A stretch of 41,148 nucleotides of DNA from Nitrospiraceae bacterium (GTDB lineage: Bacteria; Nitrospirota; Nitrospiria; Nitrospirales; Nitrospiraceae): the NCBI GenBank assembly GCA_013140715.1, contig JABFSG010000077.1, forward strand, positions 1 through 41,148, in the 5' to 3' direction. The first letter of the stretch is position 1. Every line of letters starts with the position of its first letter. This document shows positions 32,571-41,148 of this stretch, piece after piece. The notes beneath the pieces were generated by a model. It saw only the letters and a list, made by a program, of their open reading frames with translations. It was not told where the DNA came from and ran no database searches. The translations under genes were made by a program, and so were the position numbers.

Positions 32571-34030
32571 TACACGGCCTTCAGTCGAAAGAATCCATAG
32601 ACCGTCATCTTCAGCAACAGCCACCCATGGGCGAATCGACGGATATTGGTACTGCCATAGGTTCGGTCTCGATAGCGAATCGGAATCTCCAGAATATGGA
32701 GATTCAACTTCGAGGCACCGAACAACAAGTCGAAATCGCCGAACGGGTCGAAATCCCCAAAGTAATGCCGATTCGCCACCAATCGCTCGTAGTCGCGACG
32801 CCATAACACTTTCGTTCCACAGAGCGTGTCTTTGATCCGCTGGTTCAGCAGCCAGGAAAATGCCATGCTGAAAAACTTATTCCCCAATAGATTCAGCACT
32901 CTCATCGCCTGCAACTCCATAGGGTAGACAAGACGGCAACCGTTGATAAACTCGCCTTTGCCGCTCGCAATAGCGTCATAAAACTTGGGAAGATCCTCCG
33001 GCGGCATCGTCAGATCCGCATCCAAGATCATCAGAATATCCCCTGTGGCCTGCGCGAATCCTTTTCGCACCGCATCGCCTTTCCCCGTTCCGTCTTGCAC
33101 CAATACGCGTATATCCTTGTCCGGATAGGCCGCTACGACACGGTGAATTTCTTCGATCGTTCCGTCGGTCGAATGACCGTCCACGAAAATAATTTCCTGG
33201 TGACCTCCGAATGGGGGTATCCGCTGCACAGCTGCCTCAATGTTTCCCCGCTCATTGCGGCACGGAACGACGATCGTGCTGGAAAAGACCGTCTCCATTT
33301 CGCGCACGCGTGGGCGCGCGACGACGTAGTGACACAGGCACAGTTTGTTCACCACAGGAAGATAGGCCAAGAACTTATTGCACAGTACGGACAGGAGTGG
33401 AATGTATATCGGAAACAAAAGCCGCCGTTCTGTCTTCACGACTTCGAAGTCTGCCAAGTGCAGGAGATTGGCAATATCGGCCGGCGACAGCCAATTCTGC
33501 TCCAACTGAGGCATTTTCATGCCAATCTTCTCCCCCAGTCGGAGGACAGGCTCCCAAAGAGAGTTGTAATACGACACGATGATTCGAGTCTCTGCGGTGC
33601 AGACCTGATGCAACCGAGCGAGCGCAGCCTCGATATCCAACAGATGCCCAATCACATCGGCCAGAATAATGACGTCGAACGTTTCCTGGAGATCCAATGT
33701 TTCTGCATCGCCGACGAGAAATTCCAGCAAGGGGTGCCTTCGAGTCGCCTCGCCGACCATCTCCTGACTGAGGTCCACTCCGACTCCACGATAAGGCTTG
33801 AGAGTAGCCAGCAGATTCCCAAGGCTCGATCCGACTTCGAGAACCCGAAGCTCTTTGGGAACCAGAAATTGGAAATACCTCGCCTGATCTTCATAGTAGG
33901 TGGATGCCTTGTCCTGCCAATAGGCACGCTCACTCGCCAGGCGGTTGAAGTGCTCACGAATCGCCTGTTTCTTCTCACTGATCCGATGGTTCTCGATCAG
34001 GGAAAGGTTGGGAATCAGGGTAGAAGGCAT
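32570..34030 (-). CDS. Fusion: SAM methyltransferase plus family-2 glycosyltransferase
   Basis: 486 aa. Residues ~20-245 are a methyltransferase domain (RVLEVGSSLGNLLATLKPY at 62-80; GVDLSQEM; FDVIILADVIGHL). Residues ~250-486 are a GT2 domain of the dolichyl-phosphate-mannose-synthase type: STIVVPCRNERGNIEAAV, EIIFVDGHSTDGTIEEI, MILDADLTMPPEDL (DxD) and GTKVLWRRDYERL. The GT2 part ends without transmembrane helices. It should transfer a sugar from a nucleotide donor to a polyprenyl phosphate or glycan, with the fused domain methylating the product or a precursor. Specificity is unknown. Confidence 0.88.
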   Translation of the reverse strand: MPSTLIPNLSLIENHRISEKKQAIREHFNRLASERAYWQDKASTYYEDQARYFQFLVPKELRVLEVGSSLGNLLATLKPYRGVGVDLSQEMVGEATRRHPLLEFLVGDAETLDLQETFDVIILADVIGHLLDIEAALARLHQVCTAETRIIVSYYNSLWEPVLRLGEKIGMKMPQLEQNWLSPADIANLLHLADFEVVKTERRLLFPIYIPLLSVLCNKFLAYLPVVNKLCLCHYVVARPRVREMETVFSSTIVVPCRNERGNIEAAVQRIPPFGGHQEIIFVDGHSTDGTIEEIHRVVAAYPDKDIRVLVQDGTGKGDAVRKGFAQATGDILMILDADLTMPPEDLPKFYDAIASGKGEFINGCRLVYPMELQAMRVLNLLGNKFFSMAFSWLLNQRIKDTLCGTKVLWRRDYERLVANRHYFGDFDPFGDFDLLFGASKLNLHILEIPIRYRDRTYGSTNIRRFAHGWLLLKMTVYGFFRLKAV

Positions 34031-34235
34031 GCAACACCTAGTCGCAATTGTGAGTCGAGATGCAATCGCGGGGAATATTCGATCGGTAAATTCTGCGCAG
34101 ACATCTTGGAATTTACCGTATCACTAGGTTTAAGAATTCGCACCACTTCCGTGCAAATCCAGCAGCCTGAAATCACCACTATTGCGGATGGATTGATATG
34201 ACATCGCCGACAATGACGATCACTCTGAGAACTAA

Positions 34236-35267
34236 CTACGATCGAAATTGTGCGGCGAGTTCAGCCGGCTTGAAGACGCCCCGTTCGGTCACGATGCCTG
34301 TGATGAATTCTGCCGGTGTTACGTCGAATGCAGGATTATAGACAGCCACGCCGCTCGGTGCGACCGGATGGCTGCCGTGAATAGTGGTCACTTCTAGGGG
34401 GTTCCGTTGTTCGATCGGAATGTCCGCACCTGTCTTGGTCTTCAAATCGATCGTGGAATAAGGGGCTGCCACGTAGAAGGGAATCCCGTGGGCCTTGGCC
34501 AGGACTGCGACGGAGTAAGTTCCGATCTTGTTGGCCACATCTCCGTTGGCCGCAATCCGATCGGCCCCCACGATACAGATCTGAATTTTTCCCTGCCGCA
34601 TAAGGGAGCCGGCCATATTGTCCGTGATGAGGGTCACAGGAATCTTGTCCTGCATCAACTCCCAGACCGTAAGCCGCGCTCCTTGCAGTACCGGCCTGGT
34701 TTCGTCTGCGATGACCTGAATCTTCTTTCCCTGTTCCCAGGCTGCGCGGATGACTCCCAATGCCGTGCCGTAGCCGGCAGTGGCCAAGGCACCGGCATTG
34801 CAATGGGTCAGAACCGTTTGGCCGCTCGCAATCAGTTCTGCTCCGTGCCGTCCCATCGCCCTACAAAGTGCGATATCTTCATCGAGAATCACTTGTGACT
34901 CCCTCAGTAGTGCAACTTTGATCGCAGCGATTGGCTGAGTACGTAACGAAGCCATCACACGTTTCATTCGTTCGATGGCCCAGAAAAGATTGACTGCCGT
35001 CGGCCTCGTAGCGGCAAGATGATCGCAAATCTCGAGCAGTTCCTTGGCAAAACTGTCGTAGTCGGACGCCGTAAGGGTCTGGGCGCCGAGTGCCACCCCC
35101 ATCGCCGCGGTTACGCCGATCGCCGGAGCACCTCTGACTTTGAGGCTACGAATGGCCTCGGCTACGGTCCGATAGTCCCGGCAGTCCAAAAACTCGACCT
35201 GCTCTGGAAGCCGACTCTGGTCGAGCAGCCGTACGGCTCCATCTTTCCACTCAACGGTAGAAACCAT
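34236..35267 (-). CDS. mtnA: Methylthioribose-1-phosphate isomerase
   Basis: 343 aa from the ATG at 35267; a TTG twelve codons earlier has no ribosome binding site. Converts 5-methylthioribose-1-phosphate to the ribulose form in methionine salvage. Motifs: [40 protein letters not shown] (catalytic Cys at 156), and [18 protein letters not shown] (Asp at 236). It sits between glycan genes, 49 nt after the WecA-like gene; the other mtn genes are not in the window. A 205-nt gap with no visible feature follows (34031-34235). Confidence 0.96.
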   Translation of the reverse strand: MVSTVEWKDGAVRLLDQSRLPEQVEFLDCRDYRTVAEAIRSLKVRGAPAIGVTAAMGVALGAQTLTASDYDSFAKELLEICDHLAATRPTAVNLFWAIERMKRVMASLRTQPIAAIKVALLRESQVILDEDIALCRAMGRHGAELIASGQTVLTHCNAGALATAGYGTALGVIRAAWEQGKKIQVIADETRPVLQGARLTVWELMQDKIPVTLITDNMAGSLMRQGKIQICIVGADRIAANGDVANKIGTYSVAVLAKAHGIPFYVAAPYSTIDLKTKTGADIPIEQRNPLEVTTIHGSHPVAPSGVAVYNPAFDVTPAEFITGIVTERGVFKPAELAAQFRS

Positions 35268-35316
35268 GCGGAATCTTGTAACGGGAACTGGGATGGAGTG
35301 CAAGAGGGGAAAGAGG

Positions 35317-36486
35317 CTAGCGTCTCTGGCGACCGCTCCACTCCAAAATCGTGATCATGGCCACGATTAAGCAGGCCTGCACGAGTAACAGCAACGCCTC
35401 GGATGTTCCCGCATGGCGGAGGGCTAGGGCGGCTAGCCCAAGGCAAATCGTCATAAGAAAGATCATTGCGACACTGGCTTGGCGAGACCCCAACGCACGT
35501 TCCAGCCGATGATGGAGATGGTCTTTACCCACATAGTCCAGCCATTCCTTGACGGAACGGACTTTTCCTGTCGCCACCCGTTCCACCGTGATATGGACCA
35601 TATCGTAGATCAGTACGCCAAAGATCAGGAGCGGATTACTGAACGAGACGATCGGACTATGGTCTGCCCAATTCCCTTTGACGGCCAGACAGGCAAGGGT
35701 AAATCCGAGGAACGTCGCTCCACCGTCTCCAAGAAAAATCATGGCAGGCTTGCGGCCTCGGAAATTGTAGGGAAGAAATCCGATCCCTGCCCCAATGATG
35801 GCGATGGCCAGCCAGCCCAGCCCAGGCTGGTCGGTTTCAAATGCCACAGCTCCCATAAATCCGGCGATCAAAATCGCAAGCCCTGTGGCGAGGCCATCCA
35901 TGCCGTCAAAAAAATTGAACGCGTTCGTAATGCCGACGATCCAGATCAACGTCAGGACGATGTTCGCCACATCGCCGACAGGGCCGCTGGGAAACAGCGT
36001 CAGAACCTTTCCTGTAGCGATGACGATACCGGCCGCCACAAGCTGAGCGACCAACTTCGATACAGCCGGCAATTCCCAGACGTCATCGATGACACCGACG
36101 ATCAATAATAGGGATCCGGCAACCAGCGTAGCGATCATCCAATCCGGCAAGATCGAATTCAGCAGTACTGAGCCGAGGAATCCAAGATAGACGGCCACGC
36201 CGCCGAGTCTCGGAGTCGGCTGCACATGGATTTTCCGCTCCGACGGTTGATCGACCAATCCCCACTGGTGACTGAGATGGACCATGAGCGGCGTCAGGGC
36301 CCCGGCACCGAGGAATGCGAAGAGGAGGATGTAGAGCCACCGAAGACCTTCGAACACGAAGAGTTCACGAGTTGCGGGAACCGCTAAGGCCACTACTCCG
36401 AGCAGAGCCCCCAGTGCAGCCGGTGTCAGCCAGCGCTTGCTGCTATGCAATGCAAAGGATGAAACTTCGACGTCAATGGCTTTCAC
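35317..36486 (-). CDS. Undecaprenyl-phosphate sugar-1-phosphate transferase (WecA/MraY superfamily)
   Basis: 389 aa, multi-pass membrane enzyme with about 10-11 helices. It transfers a HexNAc-1-phosphate from UDP-sugar to undecaprenyl phosphate, starting a surface glycan. Motifs: [44 protein letters not shown], and [18 protein letters not shown], plus a cytosolic GKDHLHHRL loop. These fit WecA/TagO rather than MraY, and the mid-chain HxxxHHR fits WecA-like members. The ATG at 36486 overlaps the aminotransferase stop codon as ATGA. Confidence 0.92.
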   Translation of the reverse strand: MKAIDVEVSSFALHSSKRWLTPAALGALLGVVALAVPATRELFVFEGLRWLYILLFAFLGAGALTPLMVHLSHQWGLVDQPSERKIHVQPTPRLGGVAVYLGFLGSVLLNSILPDWMIATLVAGSLLLIVGVIDDVWELPAVSKLVAQLVAAGIVIATGKVLTLFPSGPVGDVANIVLTLIWIVGITNAFNFFDGMDGLATGLAILIAGFMGAVAFETDQPGLGWLAIAIIGAGIGFLPYNFRGRKPAMIFLGDGGATFLGFTLACLAVKGNWADHSPIVSFSNPLLIFGVLIYDMVHITVERVATGKVRSVKEWLDYVGKDHLHHRLERALGSRQASVAMIFLMTICLGLAALALRHAGTSEALLLLVQACLIVAMITILEWSGRQRR

Positions 36487-37562
36487 GAAAGAACCTTGCG
36501 CAAGGATTGATGGATCTGCTGCACTTCGTCGTCCGTGAGGTCGGGATAGAGAGGAATCGACAAAGCCGTTCGGTCCGCTTCATCGCTATTGGGGAAACCG
36601 GACTGATGCAGATAGAGGTGAAGCGGTCGGAAGACCGGCTTACGACAGTGAACCCCCTGCTGCTCCAAAGCACTCATGAGACCAAGCAGGCCGTCAGGGG
36701 CGGTTTTGAACTGCGGCAGCCTGATCACAAATCGATAGTATCCATGCGTCCTGCCAGGAGATACGCTCGGCAAAAAGGCGGCCTTGGAGGACAAGGCTTC
36801 CCGATAGGTTTCCGCGAGAAAACGCCGCCGTTCCTGAAAGGCCTGCAATCGTTCCAACTGAGAAAGTCCGAGCGCTGCTTGCAAATCAGTCATCTTCAGG
36901 TTGAACGAGGAAGGGTCCAGCGTCGGGGCGCCATCATATTCACGCAACGATCTGACTCGATCCAGTGACTCTCCATCGTTTGAAAGCACCATGCCCCCTT
37001 CGCCGGCACAAAGCAGCTTCGTCGCATAGAAGGAACAGACAGTGAGTCGTCCAACCGTACCGATAGGCCGGCCCTGTTCCGTTACCCCCAGCGTCTGTGC
37101 GCAATCCTCAATCAGCGGAACCCCCAGCTTCTCAAGCGCCGTCAGGTCAGCCGGGAGGCCAAACAAGTGTGGGACAATGATCGCGCGAGTTTTGTTAGTC
37201 ACAGCCCGACTGGCTGCAACCGGATCGATGTTGAAGGTCTGCAGATCGATATCGACGAGCCTGGCTTCCGCTCCCACCCGCTGCGTCGCCAGCCATGGAG
37301 CCTGGCAGACGTAACTCGGCATGATAACTTCGTCGCCGGCTCCAATCCTAAGCGCACGTAGCGACAGCTCAAGCGCCGCAGTCCCTGAACTTATCGCCAC
37401 CCCACCCTGTAAGCCAAAGAGCCCTGCCATCGCGACTTCAAATCGCTCGACATAGGGCCCTTGAGCAATCTGCCCAGAACGAACCACTTCGGCTATCGCC
37501 CGCAGGTCCTCCTCATCGATCGAAGGCCGTGAGTGGGGAATCATGGATGCCACCGTCGTCAT
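36483..37562 (-). CDS. DegT/DnrJ/EryC1 family sugar aminotransferase
   Basis: 359 aa, PLP-dependent. Motifs: SSGTAALELSLRAL (cofactor phosphate binding), MPSYVCQAPW, VPHLFGLPADL, LIEDCAQTLGV and SFYATK with the PLP lysine K182, then EGGMVLSND. Members aminate keto-sugar nucleotides for surface glycans. The Met codon at 37562 overlaps the deacetylase stop codon as ATGA, and its own stop overlaps the WecA-like start, so the three genes are tightly coupled. Confidence 0.93.
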   Translation of the reverse strand: MTTVASMIPHSRPSIDEEDLRAIAEVVRSGQIAQGPYVERFEVAMAGLFGLQGGVAISSGTAALELSLRALRIGAGDEVIMPSYVCQAPWLATQRVGAEARLVDIDLQTFNIDPVAASRAVTNKTRAIIVPHLFGLPADLTALEKLGVPLIEDCAQTLGVTEQGRPIGTVGRLTVCSFYATKLLCAGEGGMVLSNDGESLDRVRSLREYDGAPTLDPSSFNLKMTDLQAALGLSQLERLQAFQERRRFLAETYREALSSKAAFLPSVSPGRTHGYYRFVIRLPQFKTAPDGLLGLMSALEQQGVHCRKPVFRPLHLYLHQSGFPNSDEADRTALSIPLYPDLTDDEVQQIHQSLRKVLS

Positions 37563-38203
37563 ATGCCGATATTAATAAACAATCGCAGCGGAACAAAGCC
37601 TTCTGCATTTTTCACCCGACCCTGGATCCCACGGAAATGGGCTCCGGCCCGAATGACATCCACAATACTCAGACCTTCAATGTTAGTTTTTTTCACCTGC
37701 GATGCATGGGCCTCAATCGACTTGATCTTTTCTTCAAGCACCTGGTCGATATCCACAAAGACGGTCGGTGAGAAATTCTGTGTGGTCGGTCCCTCATAGA
37801 ACAGCACGTTTTGAGTATAGCGAGTCGCAGTGATCGTACTCATTGCCAGATGCCGATGGTCCTGATGGGTGTCGTCGTGAAAGTGTGAAAATATGAAGTG
37901 CGGCTGTACCTCCTTCACCACCTGCTCGATCTCCTGAATCAATTCTCGCCCCATCGGCACCGCCGTGTCTTCATACCCGCCCCAGAAAATCTTTTCAGCC
38001 CGCAATTGTTTCGCGGATTGTTCCTGCTCTAGCTTGCGAACCCCGCCCGAGCCACCCTTATCGCCTGACGTCATCACCATCAGAAAAATCCGATGTCCCT
38101 TCTGCGCGTACTTCAGCAATGTGCCACCACAGCCGGCTTCGACATCATCCGGATGCGCGCCGATTGCCAAAATCCGCATCGGCACTCTACGTTCGCTTGC
38201 CAT
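37559..38203 (-). CDS. PIG-L (LmbE-like) N-acetylglucosaminyl deacetylase family protein
   Basis: 214 aa from the ATG at 38203; AGAGGAGAAAAG lies directly upstream, inside a longer GTG-started frame. The zinc motif AHPDD is at 16-20 (H17, D19, D20), and the C-terminal part of the site is HFHDDTHQDHRH. The family removes acetyl groups from GlcNAc-containing glycans or glycolipids. Context with a WecA-like transferase and an aminotransferase suggests deacetylation of an amino sugar on a surface glycan. Confidence 0.93.
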   Translation of the reverse strand: MASERRVPMRILAIGAHPDDVEAGCGGTLLKYAQKGHRIFLMVMTSGDKGGSGGVRKLEQEQSAKQLRAEKIFWGGYEDTAVPMGRELIQEIEQVVKEVQPHFIFSHFHDDTHQDHRHLAMSTITATRYTQNVLFYEGPTTQNFSPTVFVDIDQVLEEKIKSIEAHASQVKKTNIEGLSIVDVIRAGAHFRGIQGRVKNAEGFVPLRLFINIGI

Positions 38204-38224
38204 CTTTTCTCCTCTCACTCAAGG

Positions 38225-38932
38225 CTACGCCGCCGTGACCACTTTCTGTCCCGCCCTGGCATCGCGCAATCGAGTCATCGCCTCAGGGCCGCAGTAGAAC
38301 AAGAGATCGATTGCCGCCATCGCCGGCATAAATGGCTCATAGGCCTGCCGATACAAGGGGTGCTGAAACTGCTGAATCTCTAGTCTCAGGCCTGACGATT
38401 GAAATCGCACAACGTCCAGATAGCGCTCCCCGCCGGGACCGGAAAGATATGTTGTCGCGCCAACGGCATGGCAGAGATCGATCAACCGGTCGGTGGGCTC
38501 TTCCCGCACCGCCCACTCCGACGCACAGCGAACGGGAGTTGTAATGCCAAAAGCTCCGAGCAGCCAGCGAATCACCGCCAGGTTCAAATCGTGCAACCGT
38601 TCCCACGATATTGCATAGAGACTGCGTAACTCCGACAGATAGCGATCGCGGAACGGCGCCCGCGCGTAATGCATCTCGATGGCGCGCAGGTGCTGCTCTC
38701 GCCAGGTTACAGTCTGATTAATCCGGACATCTTTCACCAGTTGACCAAAACGATGGAGGACCGGTACGGTGATCCATTGGCAGCCGTCGGCGGTTCTGAT
38801 CCGATTGCGATTTTGCCACTCGTTTTTTTTGAACTGTACGGAGTCCAATGCGATGAACAGATCCGCTTGATCGATCTTATCCAGATACCCAAGCCAAGGT
38901 AGAAACTGCGGTTGATGAATCGTGACTCGCAT
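38225..38932 (-). CDS. WbqC-like family protein
   Basis: 235 aa. Begins with the family hallmark IHQPQFLPWLGYLDKIDQAD and continues with FKKNEWQNRNRIR and TYLSGPGGERYLD. WbqC-like proteins are found in O-antigen and other surface-glycan clusters, and their biochemical role is not established. It starts at the ATG at 38932 and ends 21 nt before the deacetylase start codon, consistent with one operon. Confidence 0.9.
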   Translation of the reverse strand: MRVTIHQPQFLPWLGYLDKIDQADLFIALDSVQFKKNEWQNRNRIRTADGCQWITVPVLHRFGQLVKDVRINQTVTWREQHLRAIEMHYARAPFRDRYLSELRSLYAISWERLHDLNLAVIRWLLGAFGITTPVRCASEWAVREEPTDRLIDLCHAVGATTYLSGPGGERYLDVVRFQSSGLRLEIQQFQHPLYRQAYEPFMPAMAAIDLLFYCGPEAMTRLRDARAGQKVVTAA

Positions 38933-38938
38933 AAACTC

Positions 38939-38966
38939 AGTGATCCGTGACGAGTGATCCGTGACG
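38939..38966. repeat. Tandem 14-nt direct repeat
   Basis: Two exact copies of AGTGATCCGTGACG lie end to end just upstream of the WbqC-like gene, in the 84-nt gap after the PHP gene. The words GTGA and GTGACG recall the other short repeats in this window. Confidence 0.6.
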
Positions 38967-39016
38967 AGGATCGACCTGCAAAAATTCCTTTTGATGCCCT
39001 AACCCCCTCGCATCAC

Positions 39017-40513
39017 TCATGACCGATCGCCCATCACTCCCCTCACAAAAATCGGATTGCTCAACAGCTCGCCGCTGCCTGTGATCTCCACGCGATAGGT
39101 CATGGGCTCGTCCATCGACGCAGTGGTATCCGGCCAGTCGACGCGAAACGGTGTCTCTCCCGAAAACTGAGCCAGCACCTCGCCGGAGCGAATCACCCGC
39201 ACCTTCACGGGATGGCGGCCGCGATCGTTCGCCGTGACGGACAGCTGGACCGTAAGATCGTTCGCGCCGGCTGGATCCAGTCTATCTCCGATCGAAGCCG
39301 ACTTGGCTCCAGCCTGACAGGCTACTCGAAACTCATCCAGTCGCAGTTGGACATGATGGTCTCCCTCTCCCACCGCATAGGCCTGACCTGATCGGAGTGC
39401 CTCCAGAACACCGGCGACTGTCCGTTCTTTCACCCATAATACCGTCACAAGACGGTGGAGGTCCTTACCGGCATCCCGTAATCCATGAAATGCTAGCTCA
39501 CCGATAAGCACCGGAGGCGAGCTCCGCTGGCTAGTAGGCAAGTTCAACAACCGGTCCCACAATTCTCCAGGCTTGATGTTTGTTCGCCCATCCTGATAGA
39601 GCCCACCAAATCCTGTATATCCCGTCGTCATCAGCAACGCCTCAGCATGAGGCTCCGTCTTAACGGTGACCGTTCCTAAGGGCCAGACCGCATGTTCTTG
39701 AAAGTCCCTCGCTTCCGTCATCGACCAAAACACAAGCCCACCTTTCCCTCTTACATCATCGATGAGGGCCTGATAGGGACGATATCCCAGCTGGTCATCG
39801 TACGAACTAAATGCCGGCTGACTCAGGGGCCAGGCATTTGCCACCAGCATCACCGCCAAAACGATCAGGACACAGGAAACAGACCGTCGTAGCGAGCGTC
39901 GATCGGAGGCGTACCGGCGTTGCCTCCACAGCAAGAGGGCCGGAATAAACAATAAGATAGGTGCCCCATTGACCGCCCCGCGCCAATCAAATGTATAGGA
40001 CCCAGGATTCCCGCTGACAGGAAGAGATCGATAGTCCTCCGGCTTGGTCAAGCCGAGCACCAGCAGATTGCGTTGGGCATTGTGCATCGTCAAATTGCGT
40101 CCTACTAACGAACCGGTCCAATAGTAATAGGGAGCGACTTCAACGCCAGGGAGGATGATCAGCTTCGGATGGCGGCCTTGCACCTCCGCGATCTCTTCCA
40201 CATAGCGATCGATCCCATACTCCAATACAGATGGGAAACGAACTTGCCGTTTCAAAAGACCAGTCAAAGGCCAGAATCCGTACTCATAACGGAGAGAGAA
40301 ATTGTCGGTCAGAATCAGCACATCCAGACCAAGCTGTTCTGCCCGTTCGGCCAGCGCCTCAATGGTCAATTCACCTGTGCTGGCAGTGCTATGAACGTGC
40401 ACCGAGGTCAACAACTGCTGCCGATCGTCCGACGCTTCTGCATGCGCGACAAAGCCCGACAGACACAAGGCCCCGATCATCGCTGTCAGTATCAGTCTTC
40501 GCGTTCTTCTCAT
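39017..40513 (-). CDS. PHP-family (CehA/McbA-like) exported protein with internal membrane segments
   Basis: 498 aa from the ATG at 40513, four nt after the upstream gene's stop; GGAAGCGAAG lies upstream, and a longer GTG-started frame overlaps that gene. A signal peptide (LILTAMIGALCLSGFVAHAE) is followed by a PHP-like domain: SVHVHS (37-42), GLDVLILTDNF, PGVEVAP. Canonical TDH is TDN, the GHxN motif and the AHP motif are not recognisable (GGLVFWSMTEA), so metal binding is doubtful. Two hydrophobic stretches near 184-196 and 212-230 interrupt the domain. The C-terminal ~110 residues resemble a beta domain (VQLSVTANDRGRHPVKVRVI). Function unknown. Confidence 0.8.
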   Translation of the reverse strand: MRRTRRLILTAMIGALCLSGFVAHAEASDDRQQLLTSVHVHSTASTGELTIEALAERAEQLGLDVLILTDNFSLRYEYGFWPLTGLLKRQVRFPSVLEYGIDRYVEEIAEVQGRHPKLIILPGVEVAPYYYWTGSLVGRNLTMHNAQRNLLVLGLTKPEDYRSLPVSGNPGSYTFDWRGAVNGAPILLFIPALLLWRQRRYASDRRSLRRSVSCVLIVLAVMLVANAWPLSQPAFSSYDDQLGYRPYQALIDDVRGKGGLVFWSMTEARDFQEHAVWPLGTVTVKTEPHAEALLMTTGYTGFGGLYQDGRTNIKPGELWDRLLNLPTSQRSSPPVLIGELAFHGLRDAGKDLHRLVTVLWVKERTVAGVLEALRSGQAYAVGEGDHHVQLRLDEFRVACQAGAKSASIGDRLDPAGANDLTVQLSVTANDRGRHPVKVRVIRSGEVLAQFSGETPFRVDWPDTTASMDEPMTYRVEITGSGELLSNPIFVRGVMGDRS

Positions 40514-40517
40514 CTGT

Positions 40518-41148
40518 CTACTTCGCTTCCTGATGAACACCTAGCGCCTCGGAAAAAATCGACTCGATTGCGTGAACCATCGAAACCGACCCATAGCGGC
40601 TGTCCACACTGCGGCTTGCCGCGGCCCCTAACTGTGCAGCCCATTTCGGCTGGGCGAGCAGCCGGCGCAACGCGACGGCCAAAGCGCCGATATCCCCAGG
40701 CGGCACTAGCAAACCGGTTTGTTCATGGCTGATGACGGCTGGAATACCACCGACACGGGAGGCAATCACCGGCAATCCTGCTGCCATGGCTTCAATCAGC
40801 GCACGCCCCATCCCTTCATTCAGCGATGGCAATACAAACAGATCCATCCCGGCGAGGCAGGCTTCGATATCGTCTCTATGACCCAAGAGATGCACGGCAG
40901 CCCTGAGGCCAGCCGACTCCGCTTGCTGCAACAATGCATCGTGCCGATCTCCACTCCCGACGATGACGAGATGGAGAGGGGGAAAATCTTGCTTCAATTT
41001 AGCTATTGCTGCGATCAGATACTCGTGACCCTTAATATCGGTAAGCCACCCGACCGATCCGACCACCAACGCATCCGGTGGGCAGCCAAACCAATCCAGC
41101 TGTTGTTTCCCCTGAAATCTCGCCCGCATAAACCGCTCGCGGTCAATC
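40518..41148 (-). CDS. Family-4 glycosyltransferase, C-terminal part (cut by window edge)
   Basis: The frame is open to the right edge, with IDRERF just before the first visible Met, matching the GT4 NGIDxxRF motif, so the N-terminal acceptor domain lies outside the window. Visible motifs are VGSVGWLTDIKGHEYLIAAI, VGSGDRHDALLQQA and the donor-site E-x7-E in PSLNEGMGRALIEAMAAGLP, then VIASRVGGIPAVI. It uses an NDP-sugar donor with retention of configuration to extend a glycan. The stop is 4 nt before the next gene's start. Confidence 0.92.
   Translation of the reverse strand, partial: IDRERFMRARFQGKQQLDWFGCPPDALVVGSVGWLTDIKGHEYLIAAIAKLKQDFPPLHLVIVGSGDRHDALLQQAESAGLRAAVHLLGHRDDIEACLAGMDLFVLPSLNEGMGRALIEAMAAGLPVIASRVGGIPAVISHEQTGLLVPPGDIGALAVALRRLLAQPKWAAQLGAAASRSVDSRYGSVSMVHAIESIFSEALGVHQEAK

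Noticed and set aside
33095-34201. Plus-strand open frame of 368 codons
   Set aside because: It is antisense to the methyltransferase-glycosyltransferase fusion, whose motifs are unmistakable; the antisense translation shows no family motif.
1-41148. CRISPR arrays, insertion sequences, prophage or integrase genes
   Set aside because: No regularly spaced repeats, transposase or integrase motifs, or phage structural genes were seen.

Overview
The window reads as a chromosomal segment of a Nitrospira-like bacterium (phylum Nitrospirota). This placement is inference from gene content and style: a chemosensory/c-di-GMP cluster of lineage-specific architecture, a B12 salvage regulon, and a decayed gene of a short secreted or anchored family ending in LWSAP that I associate with Nitrospira. 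No marker gene here proves it. Coding density is high, nearly everything is on the minus strand, and I see no CRISPR array, insertion sequence, prophage or rRNA.

Positions 529-16390 hold a chemosensory locus. Read along the minus strand it encodes a periplasmic c-type heme protein (Tll0287-like), a CheY/PilH-like regulator, CheW, a methyl-accepting protein, a CheA hybrid kinase with three Hpt domains and a C-terminal receiver, two divergent CheW-like proteins, a receiver fused to a 31-residue-repeat coiled coil, a His-less Hpt-like protein, an ExeA/GspA-type AAA ATPase carrying the same 31-residue repeats, and an HD-GYP protein with a degenerate active site whose C-terminal half is paralogous to the His-less Hpt-like protein. 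A divergent membrane protein ends just after its HAMP domain. No CheR or CheB is present. This is the best candidate here for an undescribed system.

Positions 16560-24600 form a cobalamin regulon of two operons, each with its own adenosylcobalamin riboswitch. One encodes a TonB receptor, cobyric acid synthase and cob(I)alamin adenosyltransferase; the other encodes BtuF-BtuC-BtuD. The first riboswitch appears to act through a Shine-Dalgarno-sequestering hairpin and the second through an intrinsic terminator. Both carry the same 80-nt palindromic element (71/80 identical) in the same peripheral arm.

Positions 24799-31760 contain a hypothetical protein with a pseudopilin-like tail, a SemiSWEET transporter, ribosomal protein L28, the pseudogene, tRNA-Gly(CCC), and a housekeeping operon ndk-gcvH-lpdA-comEA-tyrS with a good sigma-70 promoter. 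Positions 31845-41148 are a cell-surface glycan cluster: a methyltransferase, a methyltransferase-glycosyltransferase fusion, a WecA-like transferase, a DegT aminotransferase, a PIG-L deacetylase, a WbqC-like protein, a PHP-family membrane protein and a GT4 glycosyltransferase cut by the window edge. mtnA (methionine salvage) is embedded in it.
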